Source: Propionivibrio soli (lineage in GTDB: Bacteria > Pseudomonadota > Gammaproteobacteria > Burkholderiales > Rhodocyclaceae). From it: a stretch of DNA of 64,000 nucleotides. The stretch lies in the NCBI RefSeq assembly GCF_025770765.1, contig NZ_JANZKY010000002.1, forward strand, positions 186,001 to 250,000, in the 5' to 3' direction. The notes beneath the pieces are model-generated. The model ran no database searches. It was given only the letters and a program-made list of their open reading frames with translations, and was not told where the DNA came from. The position numbers and the translations under genes were made by a program. This document shows, piece by piece, positions 8,783 through 17,394 of the stretch (its first letter is position 1; each line of letters opens with the position of its first letter).

Positions 8783-10480
8783 TTACAGATCTTCGTCCGC
8801 CAGTATCATTTCGGACAACCCTTTGCCTGCTGCGACCATCGGGAAGACATTGGCCTCACGGCAAGTGCGTATGTCGAGGAAAACCAAGTCATCCTTGTGC
8901 TCTACGAAGGCCTTGCGCAAGGCTGGTTCCACGTCCTCCGACTTCTCGACGCGGATGCCGACGTGGCCGTATGCCTCGGCTAGTTTTACGAAATCAGGCA
9001 GCGAATCCATGTAGGTTTGCGAATACCGCCGGCTGTAGAACATCTCTTGCCACTGCCGCACCATTCCTAGATAGCGGTTGTTCAGGTTGATGATCTTGAT
9101 CGGTAGCCCGAATTGCTTCGCCGTCGAGAGCTCCTGAATACACATCTGAATCGAGCCGTCCCCGGTGACGCAGGCAACAGCCCGATCCGGGTTGGCCAAG
9201 GAAGCACCGATCGCGTACGGGAGACCAACACCCATCGTTCCCAAGCCCCCAGAGGTCAACCAACGCCTCGGCGTATCGAACTTGTAGTACTGCGCCGACC
9301 ACATCTGATGTTGGCCGACATCAGTTGCGACAATCGCTTCGCCGCGAGTGACCTCCCATAGCTTCTCGATCACGTATTGCGGCATGATTTCGTCGCTGCT
9401 CCGGTACTTAAGGCACTGCTTGCTGCGCCACCCCTCGATTTCCTGCCACCAAGCCGATATATCCGCTTTAGGCTGGTTGTCTTCGAGCAGTTTGAGCATT
9501 TCCTCGAGCACATCGCGAACGTTCCCTACAATCGGCACGTCAACGCGAACCCGTTTGGAGATCGACGAAGGATCAATATCGACATGAATGATCTTGCGCG
9601 GCACCGAACTGAAGTTCTCCGGGTTGCCGATAACGCGGTCGTCGAAACGCGTTCCGATCGCCAGAAGCACGTCGCAATGCTGCATGGCTAGGTTGGCCTC
9701 TACGGTCCCGTGCATACCGAGCATACCGAGGAATTTCGGGTCGCTCGCTGGGTAGCCGCCAAGCCCCATCAGTGTGTTGGTGATCGGGAAACCCAAGCGG
9801 CGAACCAAAGCTGTTAGTTCGGGCGCAGCATCCGAAAGCACCACCCCGCCTCCCGTATAGATGACCGGTCGCTTTGCCTTCAGTAAAAGTTGAACCGCTT
9901 TTTTGATTTGGCCCGAATGCCCACGTACGACGGGGTTGTACGACCGCATGTGGATTTCCTGCGGGTAGGCAAACTCGCACTTCGCCGCCGTGACATCTTT
10001 CGGAATATCGACGACGACAGGCCCTGGACGGCCACTATTGGCAATATAGAACGCCTTCTTCATGGTGTCCGCGATATCGCGGACGTCTTTGATGAGGAAG
10101 TTGTGCTTCACGCACGGGCGGGTAATACCGACAGTATCGCACTCCTGAAACGCATCCTGACCGATATACGAGGTCGGCACCTGCCCGGAAATGACGACCA
10201 ACGGAATGGAGTCCATATAGGCGGTCGCGATCCCGGTCACGGCGTTCGTCGCGCCCGGCCCAGAGGTCACCAACGCCACACCGACTTTGTTCGACGAGCG
10301 GGACATCGCATCCGCCGCGTGCACGGCCGCCTGTTCATGCCTGACTAGAACATGCTTGATTTTGTCCTGCTTGAACAATTCGTCGTAAATATGTAAGACC
10401 GATCCCCCCGGGTACCCGAATACGTATTCAACCTTTTCTTCCTGCAGGCACCTGATTACAATCTCCGCACCGGTCATCAT
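8783..10480 (-). CDS. ilvI: Acetolactate synthase III large (catalytic) subunit
   Basis: The 565-residue protein is the thiamine-diphosphate/FAD catalytic subunit of acetohydroxyacid synthase, which starts branched-chain amino acid synthesis. The N-terminal domain has GYPGGSVLHIYDEL and the TPP-activating Glu in VRHEQAAVHAADA. The FAD-binding middle domain contains GMLGMHGTVEANLAMQ and GTRFDDRVIGN. The C-terminal domain has GLGTMGVGLPYAIGA and the TPP/Mg motif GDGSIQMCIQELSTA...NLNNRYLGMVRQWQ. It leads the ilvI-ilvH-ilvC operon. No leader-peptide attenuator was recognised upstream. Confidence 0.98.
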   Translation of the reverse strand: MMTGAEIVIRCLQEEKVEYVFGYPGGSVLHIYDELFKQDKIKHVLVRHEQAAVHAADAMSRSSNKVGVALVTSGPGATNAVTGIATAYMDSIPLVVISGQVPTSYIGQDAFQECDTVGITRPCVKHNFLIKDVRDIADTMKKAFYIANSGRPGPVVVDIPKDVTAAKCEFAYPQEIHMRSYNPVVRGHSGQIKKAVQLLLKAKRPVIYTGGGVVLSDAAPELTALVRRLGFPITNTLMGLGGYPASDPKFLGMLGMHGTVEANLAMQHCDVLLAIGTRFDDRVIGNPENFSSVPRKIIHVDIDPSSISKRVRVDVPIVGNVRDVLEEMLKLLEDNQPKADISAWWQEIEGWRSKQCLKYRSSDEIMPQYVIEKLWEVTRGEAIVATDVGQHQMWSAQYYKFDTPRRWLTSGGLGTMGVGLPYAIGASLANPDRAVACVTGDGSIQMCIQELSTAKQFGLPIKIINLNNRYLGMVRQWQEMFYSRRYSQTYMDSLPDFVKLAEAYGHVGIRVEKSEDVEPALRKAFVEHKDDLVFLDIRTCREANVFPMVAAGKGLSEMILADEDL

Positions 10481-10525
10481 GGACCACCCCCGTATTTCGC
10501 TGCAAAATTCTCGAAAAAGCCAGTA

Positions 10526-10554
10526 ACGTTAAAGCCTGCACCGCGATAGGTCAA
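10526..10554 (-). promoter_or_regulatory. Candidate sigma-70 promoter of ilvI
   Basis: On the minus strand TTGACC (10549-10554) and TAACGT (10526-10531) are separated by 17 bases, 45 bases before the ilvI ATG. The -35 is good, the -10 is weak. Confidence 0.45.
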
Positions 10555-10579
10555 GGCTTCCACCGATACCGGCCGACTT

Positions 10580-11185
10580 TTGAGGGTGTCGGCCCACCCA
10601 ACAAGACCAAGGATCGCAACTCTGGCCAGCCAAAGGGAATTGTCGGATTTTCTCGCCTCGTCGGAACGACGCGCTTTCAAACAAGCGATGTTCGCGGTAC
10701 GCAACGAGGAGTCGGCGCTCGACATCGTGCAGGACTCCATGATGAAGCTCGCCGAGAAGTACGGCGATCGGCCGGCCGAGGAATTCCCGATGCTGTTCCA
10801 GCGGATCATTCAAAACACCATCCGCGACCATTACCGGCGGACGAAAGTCCGGTCCCTCTGGACAACGTTGTTGTCTTCGTTCTCACCGGACGACGACGAG
10901 GATCATGATCCGTTGGAAACCATCGAGGCGGAAATGGCGTCCACGGCACACAACACGCCAGACGGAGAACTGCAACAGTCACAAATCCTGTTAATCATTG
11001 AAAACGAGATAAAATCGCTCCCCCCGCGTCAACGTGAAGCGTTCCTGATGCGTTATTGGGAGGACATGGACGTTGCGGAAACCGCGTCCGCAATGGGCTG
11101 CTCAGAAGGCAGCGTAAAGACGCACTGCTCGCGTGCCACACACACGCTGGCAGCGGCATTGAAGGCAAAAGGCATCACGTTATGA
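10580..11185 (+). CDS. ECF-family RNA polymerase sigma factor
   Basis: The 201-residue protein is a sigma-70 family region 2/region 4 factor. Region 2 spans FKQAMFAVRNEESALDIVQDSMMKLAEKY, and region 4 is QREAFLMRYWEDMDVAETASAMGCSEGSVKTHCSRA, the DNA-binding helix-turn-helix. Between them is an acidic insert. The frame can begin with TTG at 10580, but family members usually begin at the ASQRELSDFL segment, so the CTG at 10622, which has AAGGA eight bases upstream, may be the real start. The stop overlaps the DUF3619 start (ATGA), so the downstream membrane protein may act with it, by position as an anti-sigma-like partner; that role is inference. Confidence 0.88.
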   Translation: MRVSAHPTRPRIATLASQRELSDFLASSERRAFKQAMFAVRNEESALDIVQDSMMKLAEKYGDRPAEEFPMLFQRIIQNTIRDHYRRTKVRSLWTTLLSSFSPDDDEDHDPLETIEAEMASTAHNTPDGELQQSQILLIIENEIKSLPPRQREAFLMRYWEDMDVAETASAMGCSEGSVKTHCSRATHTLAAALKAKGITL

Positions 11186-11559
11186 ACGAACTCGAATTCG
11201 GGCAGAGGATCAGGCAGCAGTTGAACAGCGGCCTGCAAGATATCCATCCGGCAACGGCTCACCGCCTTAAAACGGCAAGGGAACGTGCTCTCGCATGCCA
11301 GAAGGTGGCCGTCCACCAATCAGCGCTCGTTGCGGTGGGTACGTTCATTCAACATCGATTCGACAACTTGCGCCTGACGCAGGTTTTGGCGGCATTCGCG
11401 TTGCTCCTTGGGGTCGCCCTTTCCACGGCATGGGTGGCAGATCAGCGGGTAGCTGAGCTTGGGGATATCGACAGCGCGTTGCTGAGCAATGATTTGCCGG
11501 TCGCCGCGTTTACGGACCGGGGCTTCGACGCATGGCTAAAGCGCACCTCGCCGGAGTAA
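11182..11559 (+). CDS. DUF3619 family membrane protein
   Basis: The 125-residue protein starts MNELEFGQRIRQQLNSGLQ, has a soluble N-terminal half and one transmembrane helix (LTQVLAAFALLLGVALSTAWVA, about residues 71-92), then a short exported tail ending LPVAAFTDRGFDAWL. This fits DUF3619, a betaproteobacterial family nearly always found behind this sigma factor. The ATG overlaps the sigma stop by four bases and its end overlaps the DUF3106 start by 28 bases. The topology is compatible with a membrane-bound regulator of the sigma factor, but that has not been shown. Confidence 0.83.
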   Translation: MNELEFGQRIRQQLNSGLQDIHPATAHRLKTARERALACQKVAVHQSALVAVGTFIQHRFDNLRLTQVLAAFALLLGVALSTAWVADQRVAELGDIDSALLSNDLPVAAFTDRGFDAWLKRTSPE

Positions 11560-12164
11560 TATTCGGCTGCGTTTTAACCACCCTCGGTTGGGCGGCAACG
11601 TCCAGCCCCACGCTCATTGCGACTCCTCCACAGCCGAGTTGGAGCGAGCTTTCCGTTCAGCAGAAGATCATTCTCGCTCCCCTCAGTGACGACTGGGATT
11701 CGTTAGAGTATTACCGCCAAAAGAAATGGCTGGGCATTGCGGCGCGCTTTGCCACCATGTCACCTGAAGAGCAGCGCCGGATTCAAGTCCAGATGCAGGA
11801 ATGGGGCAAGCTGACTTCCGAGCAAAGACAAGAAGCCCGGGAGAAATTTATCTCTGCAAGCCGTTTATCTGAAGAGAAAAAGCGGGAACTCAAGCAAAAG
11901 TGGGAGGAATACTTGAATCTTCCCGCAGAGGAAAAGGAAAAGCTCAAGCAGCAAGCCGCACAGGCGGAAAGCAAACCAGTGCCGAAACCCGGCCGAACTC
12001 CCGCCATGGCGGCTACCGCTCCCCGGCCTACCGGATCTCCCGCGGGGAACCCGCCCGCCGCCGCGCCACAATTGGCGCCGCCGGTCACAACAGCGACGTC
12101 TGATACCGCGTCGTCACCTTCTCCGGCAATCCACCCTTCCGCTGAACCCGCTGCGGCGAAGTGA
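11532..12164 (+). CDS. DUF3106 domain protein, exported
   Basis: The 210-residue protein has an N-terminal signal peptide (MAKAHLAGVIFGCVLTTLGWAA). A helical DUF3106 region follows, rich in repeated heptad-like segments such as WLGIAARFATMSPEEQRRIQ and WGKLTSEQRQEAREKF, and then a charged coiled coil (EEKKRELKQKWEEYLNLP). The last ~60 residues are low-complexity Pro/Ala. A periplasmic location is likely. It lies in the sigma operon between DUF3619 and RDD genes; function is unknown. Confidence 0.83.
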   Translation: MAKAHLAGVIFGCVLTTLGWAATSSPTLIATPPQPSWSELSVQQKIILAPLSDDWDSLEYYRQKKWLGIAARFATMSPEEQRRIQVQMQEWGKLTSEQRQEAREKFISASRLSEEKKRELKQKWEEYLNLPAEEKEKLKQQAAQAESKPVPKPGRTPAMAATAPRPTGSPAGNPPAAAPQLAPPVTTATSDTASSPSPAIHPSAEPAAAK

Positions 12165-12625
12165 GCTTCTCTGCACTGCGGGAACAACAACCGCAACGAC
12201 CAGGATTCTGGCGGCGCGTTGGTGCGCTCGGATATGAGTCACTCCTGCTCTGTGCTGTGGTCGGTGTGGCCGTGGTGGCTCCTCACGTCTTAATCGGCAT
12301 CCTGACTCGACGTATCGCGGCCGGTCCCGTGCTCTGGTTGCATCTTTTTCTCGTTCTATTTGTTTACTTCGGTTGGTTCTGGAGCAGCGGAAGGCAAACA
12401 CTGGCAATGAAAACCTGGGGGCTTCGCTTAAGCGACAGCCGTGGAGTTCCCATAAAGCCGACGCGAGCCGCCCTGCGTTATCTCTATGCCTGGCTGAGTT
12501 TCTTAACGTGTGGAGCCGGTTTTTTGTGGGCGATTATCGATCGTGACGGGCAGTACCTGCATGATCGGCTCGCACACACCCGGCTGCTCTATGTGCCTCG
12601 CGTACCGCGCACTGAGCAAAAATAG
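12161..12625 (+). CDS. RDD family membrane protein
   Basis: The 154-residue protein begins with GTG overlapping the DUF3106 stop (GTGA). It has the RDD-family layout: an Arg followed by hydrophobic helix RVGALGYESLLLCAVVGVAVVA, a second helix near residues 58-74, the GRQTLAMKTWGLRLSD motif, and a third helix before IIDRDGQYLHDRLAHTRLL, where the conserved acidic pair is found. RDD proteins are small integral membrane proteins of unknown or ion-transport-related role. It ends the ECF sigma operon and converges on lptG. Confidence 0.88.
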   Translation: MSFSALREQQPQRPGFWRRVGALGYESLLLCAVVGVAVVAPHVLIGILTRRIAAGPVLWLHLFLVLFVYFGWFWSSGRQTLAMKTWGLRLSDSRGVPIKPTRAALRYLYAWLSFLTCGAGFLWAIIDRDGQYLHDRLAHTRLLYVPRVPRTEQK

Positions 12626-12700
12626 CATAGCCACTAAATCGGCGCAGTGATCACAAACCCGCTCGATGCTGACCGCTGAAGCACCATTTGGATCGATCTG

Positions 12701-13774
12701 TCAGCGTCGTTCAGCCCACCAGATCATAGTGACTGCCGCGAGCATGAAAAGCGCAGAGGGCGCCACGGCGCTGACAAACGGGGACCAGCTGTTGATCGCA
12801 CCGAGGTTGGAGAAAAGCCCGTTCAGCATGTGGAAGAATACGCCGATCATCACCCCCGAGAATATCTTGAAGCTAACACCGCTCACGCGGTTATGGGTGT
12901 AGCCGAACGGCAAGGCAAGAGCAACCATCACCAACGCCGCCAACGGGTAGATAATCTTCTTCCATAGCGCGATGTCGTAGCGTTGCGTCTTCTGGCTGTT
13001 TTCGGAAAGATGTTTGATATAAGAGGAAAGATGGAGCAACGACATTCGCTCCGGAGACACCATCAATACGGCCAGAATGTCGGGGTTCAGAGCCGATTTC
13101 CAATCCATGTCCGGGAGCCGAATCACTTCCGCACGATCTCCGTGCAGCACCGTGCGAACAACGCCTGTTAACCGCCAACTCGCCGGGGACACATAAACGC
13201 CTTCCGCCGCATCGGTGACCGAGCGCAATTGGGCTGTCTGGTCGAAATCGTAAATTCGAATCCCGCGCAGGCGGGTATCCGGCAAAACGACCTGGACGTT
13301 GATAAAGCTCCTCTCGTCCTTGACCCACAGTCCACTATTCAGATCCTGGCCGACGGTCCTTCCTTTTTGGCGCAGCTTCAACTGCTGAGCAGCGCGCTCA
13401 GCTGGCGGCGCCACCGCTTCCCCAATAAAGAACGTAAGCAACGCAAACACGAGCGCTACTTGGAATAGCCCGGCAAGCAAGTCGCTCGTGGACATCCCTG
13501 ACGCACGAAGAACGGTAATCTCTGAATGCCGGGCCAGCGTAGAGAGGGCATATAGTGTCCCGATGAGCACCGCAACAGGCATCAGTTCGTATACCCGGCC
13601 GGGCATGCGCAACAGTACGAAGGCCAGCGCGTGATGCAACTGATACGCCCCTTCACCGACACTTTTGACCTCGTTAATCATGTCGAAAAAGCCGAACAGG
13701 GCAAGGAAGCCGGCGAGAACAAGGGCAATTCCAGCCGCGACTTCCCGAGCTAGATAACGACGGTAGATCTTCAT
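12701..13774 (-). CDS. lptG: LPS export ABC transporter permease LptG
   Basis: LptG pairs with LptF in the LptB2FG complex that extracts lipopolysaccharide from the inner membrane. The 357-residue protein starts MKIYRRYLAREVAAGIALVL; the ATG at 13774 overlaps the lptF stop by four bases, and the longer frame to 13900 would extend into lptF. It has three N-terminal membrane helices, the LRASGMSTSDLL coupling helix, a periplasmic beta-jellyroll (residues ~130-260) and three C-terminal helices ending SALFMLAAVTMIWWAERR. Length is normal. Confidence 0.95.
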   Translation of the reverse strand: MKIYRRYLAREVAAGIALVLAGFLALFGFFDMINEVKSVGEGAYQLHHALAFVLLRMPGRVYELMPVAVLIGTLYALSTLARHSEITVLRASGMSTSDLLAGLFQVALVFALLTFFIGEAVAPPAERAAQQLKLRQKGRTVGQDLNSGLWVKDERSFINVQVVLPDTRLRGIRIYDFDQTAQLRSVTDAAEGVYVSPASWRLTGVVRTVLHGDRAEVIRLPDMDWKSALNPDILAVLMVSPERMSLLHLSSYIKHLSENSQKTQRYDIALWKKIIYPLAALVMVALALPFGYTHNRVSGVSFKIFSGVMIGVFFHMLNGLFSNLGAINSWSPFVSAVAPSALFMLAAVTMIWWAERR

Positions 13775-14850
13775 CGGAAAAATCGCGCGAAGGAGAGGAT
13801 GGCAATGCGCCGGTAGAACAACAATGGCAGCAAACACAACATCAATAGATGGACGGTAACCAGACCGGCAATAAATGAAATGCGGCCGCTTGCCACCCAA
13901 GCCTGACTAATCGTCAGCAGGTTGCTGTAAACGAGGTACGAAAAAAGAGCCAGCAACATGTTGGCCGAACGTCCGGCTCTCGGATTGACGAATGAAAGCG
14001 GGACAGCGAGTAAGGCCAGTATCACGGCCGAAATCGGGACGCTGAGGCGTGAAAGCAGTTCCGCCCGATACCTGGGCTGATCGTTCTCCAGTAGTTCCTG
14101 CGTTGGTGTGTTCCGCGGCGTTTTTTCGATTCCGCGCGCCTCCTTGGTTTCAATGCGGATAGCGTAACGAGCATATTCGAGAACCCGGAATTCAGGAGTT
14201 CCCGGCTCAACTTCATAGCGGCGGCCATTCTCAAGTACGAGGAAGCGATCACCATTGGTCGCAATCTCCTGACGTCCTCTTGCGGCCATGGTCACCCCAA
14301 GGCGCTGATTCTGTACGGACGTCACAAATACGTTTTTTACGTAACTTTCGTCATCGGCCACTGCCTCGACGAATATGACTCGGTCTCCCGAGGAAGACTC
14401 CTGAAAAGCGCCTGGCGTTGCCTGACCTGCGTCACGGCGGGTATCGAGGTTGCCACGGTATTCCGCACTTTTCGTCAACGCCCAAGGTGAAACGACAAGC
14501 GACAAAGCGCCGATAGCGACAACCAATGGAAGAATGAAAACCAGCACGGGACGAATCCACGCTGCCAGGGAAACGCCGGACGAGAACCAGACAACCATTT
14601 CCGAATCACGATAGCTTCGCGATAGCGCCAGAAGAATCGCGATGAATGCCGATAGTGAAAGCAGGGTCGGAATGTAATGCAACGCCGAAAAACCGAGAAG
14701 CGCGACGACGGCCTCAGGAGCGATCGAGCCCTGCGCGGCTTCGCCGAGAAAGCGGATCAATTGCGTAGTCAGCAGGATCGCGAAAAGGGCAATGAAAACG
14801 CCGGCCGCCGACTGCGTGAACTCGCGCCGAATGGCACGATCGAAGATCAT
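13771..14850 (-). CDS. lptF: LPS export ABC transporter permease LptF
   Basis: The 359-residue inner-membrane permease is the partner of LptG. It starts MIFDRAIRREFTQSAAGVFIALFAILL, contains the YRDSEMVVWFSSGVSLAAWI coupling segment, a periplasmic jellyroll domain with ENGRRYEVEPGTPEF, and closing membrane helices including SRLSVPISAVILALLAVPLSF. It is translationally coupled to lptG (4-base overlap) and divergent from pepA by 73 bases, the usual betaproteobacterial arrangement. Confidence 0.96.
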   Translation of the reverse strand: MIFDRAIRREFTQSAAGVFIALFAILLTTQLIRFLGEAAQGSIAPEAVVALLGFSALHYIPTLLSLSAFIAILLALSRSYRDSEMVVWFSSGVSLAAWIRPVLVFILPLVVAIGALSLVVSPWALTKSAEYRGNLDTRRDAGQATPGAFQESSSGDRVIFVEAVADDESYVKNVFVTSVQNQRLGVTMAARGRQEIATNGDRFLVLENGRRYEVEPGTPEFRVLEYARYAIRIETKEARGIEKTPRNTPTQELLENDQPRYRAELLSRLSVPISAVILALLAVPLSFVNPRAGRSANMLLALFSYLVYSNLLTISQAWVASGRISFIAGLVTVHLLMLCLLPLLFYRRIAILSFARFFR

Positions 14851-14853
14851 TTT

Positions 14854-14883
14854 TTGACTTTAACGAAAAACTGCAGAGATAAT
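14854..14883 (+). promoter_or_regulatory. Sigma-70 promoter of pepA
   Basis: TTGACT (14854-14859) and GATAAT (14878-14883) are 18 bases apart on the plus strand, 40 bases before the pepA GTG. Confidence 0.65.
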
Positions 14884-14886
14884 CAA
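14857..14886 (-). promoter_or_regulatory. Candidate promoter of lptF overlapping the pepA promoter
   Basis: On the minus strand TTGATT (14881-14886) and TAAAGT (14857-14862) are 18 bases apart and occupy almost the same bases as the pepA promoter. The predicted start point would be at or next to the lptF ATG, so the mRNA would be nearly leaderless if this is real. Confidence 0.4.
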
Positions 14887-14923
14887 AGTTTGCCGCGCGA
14901 TCAAGCAGCGGAAGGAGTCGCCC

Positions 14924-16438
14924 GTGGAATTTAGCATAAAAAGCGGAAGCCCGGAAAAGCAACGTACCGCGTGCGTTGTCGTCGGCGTTTTCGAACCCCG
15001 CAAGTTGAGCCTAGCCGCTGAGCTCGTCGATAACGTTTCCGGGCATTATCTTTCCGATGTCATACGCCGGGGCGATATGGACGGCAAAGCCGGATCCACA
15101 CTGTTGCTGCATAACGTCCCATCCATGTTGTGCGATCGCGTACTGCTCGTAGGGCTTGGTAAAGAGAAGGACTTCCGAGACAAGGAGTATGGCGCCGCAA
15201 TCCGTACGGCCATCAAGACATTGAACGACACCGGCGCATCCGAGGCAACGCTGTTTTTGACTGAATTAGCGATCAAGAAGCGTAGCGTTCCATGGCGCAT
15301 ACGTCAGGCCGCCATGGCGGCCGAGGAAACCGTTTACCGGTTTGACGAATTCAAGAGCAAGAAGGGTGAAGCCCGGCGCTTGCGCAAACTGACACTTACC
15401 ATTGAACGCCGAAGCGAGCTCGCCGTCGCCGAGGAAGCTTTACGGCAAGGGAAAGCCATCGCCAGCGGCGTGGAACTCGCCCGCCGGCTTGGCAATCTCC
15501 CGGGAAACGTCTGTACACCGAGCTATCTTGCGGAAACCGCGCAGCAGATGGCGGTTGAGCACGGACTTGAGTGCCAGATTCTGGACCGCACCGAGATGGA
15601 AACGCTCGGCATGAACTCGTTCCTCTCCGTGGCCAAGGGCTCCGCTCAGCCGCCAAAATTGATCGTCCTTCATTACAAAGGTGCTGGCACAGAAAACACG
15701 GACAAAGGGGCCCGGAACAAGCCGGTCGTACTCGTTGGTAAGGGCATTACGTTCGACTCGGGCGGCATCTCGCTCAAACCCGGGGCGGACATGGACGAGA
15801 TGAAATTCGACATGTGCGGGGCTGCAGCTGTGTTGGGAACCTTGCAGACCGTCGCAGAAATGAAGTTGCCCCTCGATCTAGTCGCCATCGTACCAACGAC
15901 CGAAAACATGCCGAGCGGCACGGCATGCAAGCCAGGCGACATCGTCACTTCGATGTCCGGGCAAACGATCGAGGTCCTGAACACGGATGCCGAGGGCCGC
16001 CTTATCCTCTGCGACGCCCTGACCTATGCGGAACGTTTCACGCCGGGAACAGTGATCGACGTAGCCACGCTAACTGGTGCCTGTGTCATCGCCCTCGGAC
16101 ATGTGGCCACGGGGCTTTTCGCCAACGACGAAGGACTCTCTCGCGAGCTTGCTCACGCGGGCGACGAAGCGCTCGACCGCGCATGGCCGATGCCGCTTTG
16201 GGATGATTATCAGGATCTGCTGAAGAGCAATTTCGCCGATATGGCGAATATCGGCGGTCGTGCGGCGGGGAGCGTTTCAGCGGCCTGTTTCCTTTCCCGT
16301 TTCGCGAAAAAATTCGCTTGGGCACACCTGGACATCGCCGGCACGGCATGGAAATCGGGAGCCGACAAAGGGGCCACCGGACGGCCCGTCCCCTTGCTCG
16401 CCCATTATCTTTTGAAGCGCGCCGGCAAGCTCGGTTAA
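14924..16438 (+). CDS. pepA: Leucyl (cytosol) aminopeptidase PepA
   Basis: PepA is a hexameric dizinc/dimanganese M17 aminopeptidase that removes N-terminal residues; in enterobacteria it also binds DNA. The 504-residue protein starts with GTG preceded by GGAAGGAG. The C-terminal catalytic domain shows VGKGITFDSGGISLKPG (metal and catalytic Lys), the second metal site in MKFDMCGAAAVLGT, and the M17 signature NTDAEGRLIL. The family-typical divergence from lptF and linkage to holC is kept (holC starts 9 bases later). Confidence 0.97.
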   Translation: MEFSIKSGSPEKQRTACVVVGVFEPRKLSLAAELVDNVSGHYLSDVIRRGDMDGKAGSTLLLHNVPSMLCDRVLLVGLGKEKDFRDKEYGAAIRTAIKTLNDTGASEATLFLTELAIKKRSVPWRIRQAAMAAEETVYRFDEFKSKKGEARRLRKLTLTIERRSELAVAEEALRQGKAIASGVELARRLGNLPGNVCTPSYLAETAQQMAVEHGLECQILDRTEMETLGMNSFLSVAKGSAQPPKLIVLHYKGAGTENTDKGARNKPVVLVGKGITFDSGGISLKPGADMDEMKFDMCGAAAVLGTLQTVAEMKLPLDLVAIVPTTENMPSGTACKPGDIVTSMSGQTIEVLNTDAEGRLILCDALTYAERFTPGTVIDVATLTGACVIALGHVATGLFANDEGLSRELAHAGDEALDRAWPMPLWDDYQDLLKSNFADMANIGGRAAGSVSAACFLSRFAKKFAWAHLDIAGTAWKSGADKGATGRPVPLLAHYLLKRAGKLG

Positions 16439-16447
16439 GCGATCAAA

Positions 16448-16873
16448 TTGACGCAAATATTCTTCTATCACAACGCGGCCGACCGGATCGGCGCGACCGC
16501 TGCTCTCATTAGCCGCGCGTACGCGCAACGCAAGACGCTGCTCGTCTATGCCCCCGAGGCCGAGGTCGCGGGCGCACTGGATCGCCACCTGTGGATGTAT
16601 CCTCCCGGCGGATTCGTTCCGCACGTCAGAGGCGACTCGCCGCTTGCCGGCGAAACTCCCATCGTTATCGCGGATTCGATCGAAGCCATACCGCACAGTG
16701 AGCGTCTGTTCAATCTGGCCCCGCATGTTCCGCCCGGGTTTTTGCGCTTTACGAGCCTGATCGAGGTCGTCGGTCGTGAAGAGGCCGACCGGCTCGCCGG
16801 CCGCGAACGAGTAAAGTTTTATCGGGATCGCGGATACGAGATCAGGTACTTCGATTTGACGGAGAAGCATTGA
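16448..16873 (+). CDS. holC: DNA polymerase III subunit chi
   Basis: Chi (about 141 aa) links the clamp loader to single-strand-binding protein. The sequence begins TQIFFYHNAADRIGATAALISRAYAQRKTLLVYA and contains LDRHLWMYPPGGFVPH and FLRFTSLIEVVG, matching the HolC fold. It starts with TTG at 16448, nine bases after pepA. The stop overlaps the next start by one base (TGATG), so coupling is likely. Confidence 0.92.
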   Translation: MTQIFFYHNAADRIGATAALISRAYAQRKTLLVYAPEAEVAGALDRHLWMYPPGGFVPHVRGDSPLAGETPIVIADSIEAIPHSERLFNLAPHVPPGFLRFTSLIEVVGREEADRLAGRERVKFYRDRGYEIRYFDLTEKH

Positions 16874-17316
16874 TGGCCAACGGCGACGGTTTCGACCGCG
16901 CAAGAGCGTTTTCCTCAGCCAGCGGGACGCCTAGCGATAACGGCGGTGGGACTCGTCGGCGCCGCAATTTCATCGCACGCGCTGTGTCACAGGAAGCCCC
17001 CGTCACGCTTCCAGGCCGTGAAGAGGACGATATCCCCGTGTTGACCGAGGTGGTGTCCGAGGAAACAGGGGGGCCCGTGCGCGACGAGTCGGTACTCGAC
17101 GACGAGCGTGTGGCGTTGCTGGCCACCGAGATGGCCGAGGCGGTCGGTCGCCAACTGGCCGCCGAATTGCCGACTTTGATCGAGGCGACGCTGATCACCG
17201 CCGGCCAGGATCTGCGAGCCGGGATTGCGTCCACGATGGAAACAGCGCTGCGCGATTTCGCCGCTCGGCGCAAGCAGCTTCGCCTCCCCTTCGAAGATCC
17301 CGATTTCGGCAAGTAA
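16873..17316 (+). CDS. Hypothetical protein between holC and valS
   Basis: The 147-residue acidic protein starts MANGDGFDRARAFSSASG; its ATG overlaps the holC stop. The N-terminal third is polar and probably disordered with an RRRR patch; the rest contains EDDIPVLTEVVSEE and a helical region ALLATEMAEAVGRQLAAELPTLIEA ending RLPFEDPDFGK. I do not recognise a characterised family. Similar short acidic proteins sit between holC and valS in related genomes as I recall, so it is probably a real gene, but no function can be given. Confidence 0.7.
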   Translation: MANGDGFDRARAFSSASGTPSDNGGGTRRRRNFIARAVSQEAPVTLPGREEDDIPVLTEVVSEETGGPVRDESVLDDERVALLATEMAEAVGRQLAAELPTLIEATLITAGQDLRAGIASTMETALRDFAARRKQLRLPFEDPDFGK

Positions 17317-17354
17317 TAACCTGACCGGGCGAAAGGGCGGGCAGGCCCATCCGG

Positions 17355-17360
17355 TATAAT
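17355..17360 (+). promoter_or_regulatory. Candidate -10 box of valS
   Basis: A perfect TATAAT lies 35 bases before the valS ATG. No convincing -35 box is at the right distance (the area is GGGCGG-like), so it may be an extended or activator-dependent promoter. Confidence 0.45.
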
Positions 17361-17394
17361 TCCTGGTTTTCCTCATTCGCTTTGCCCGCATTCT

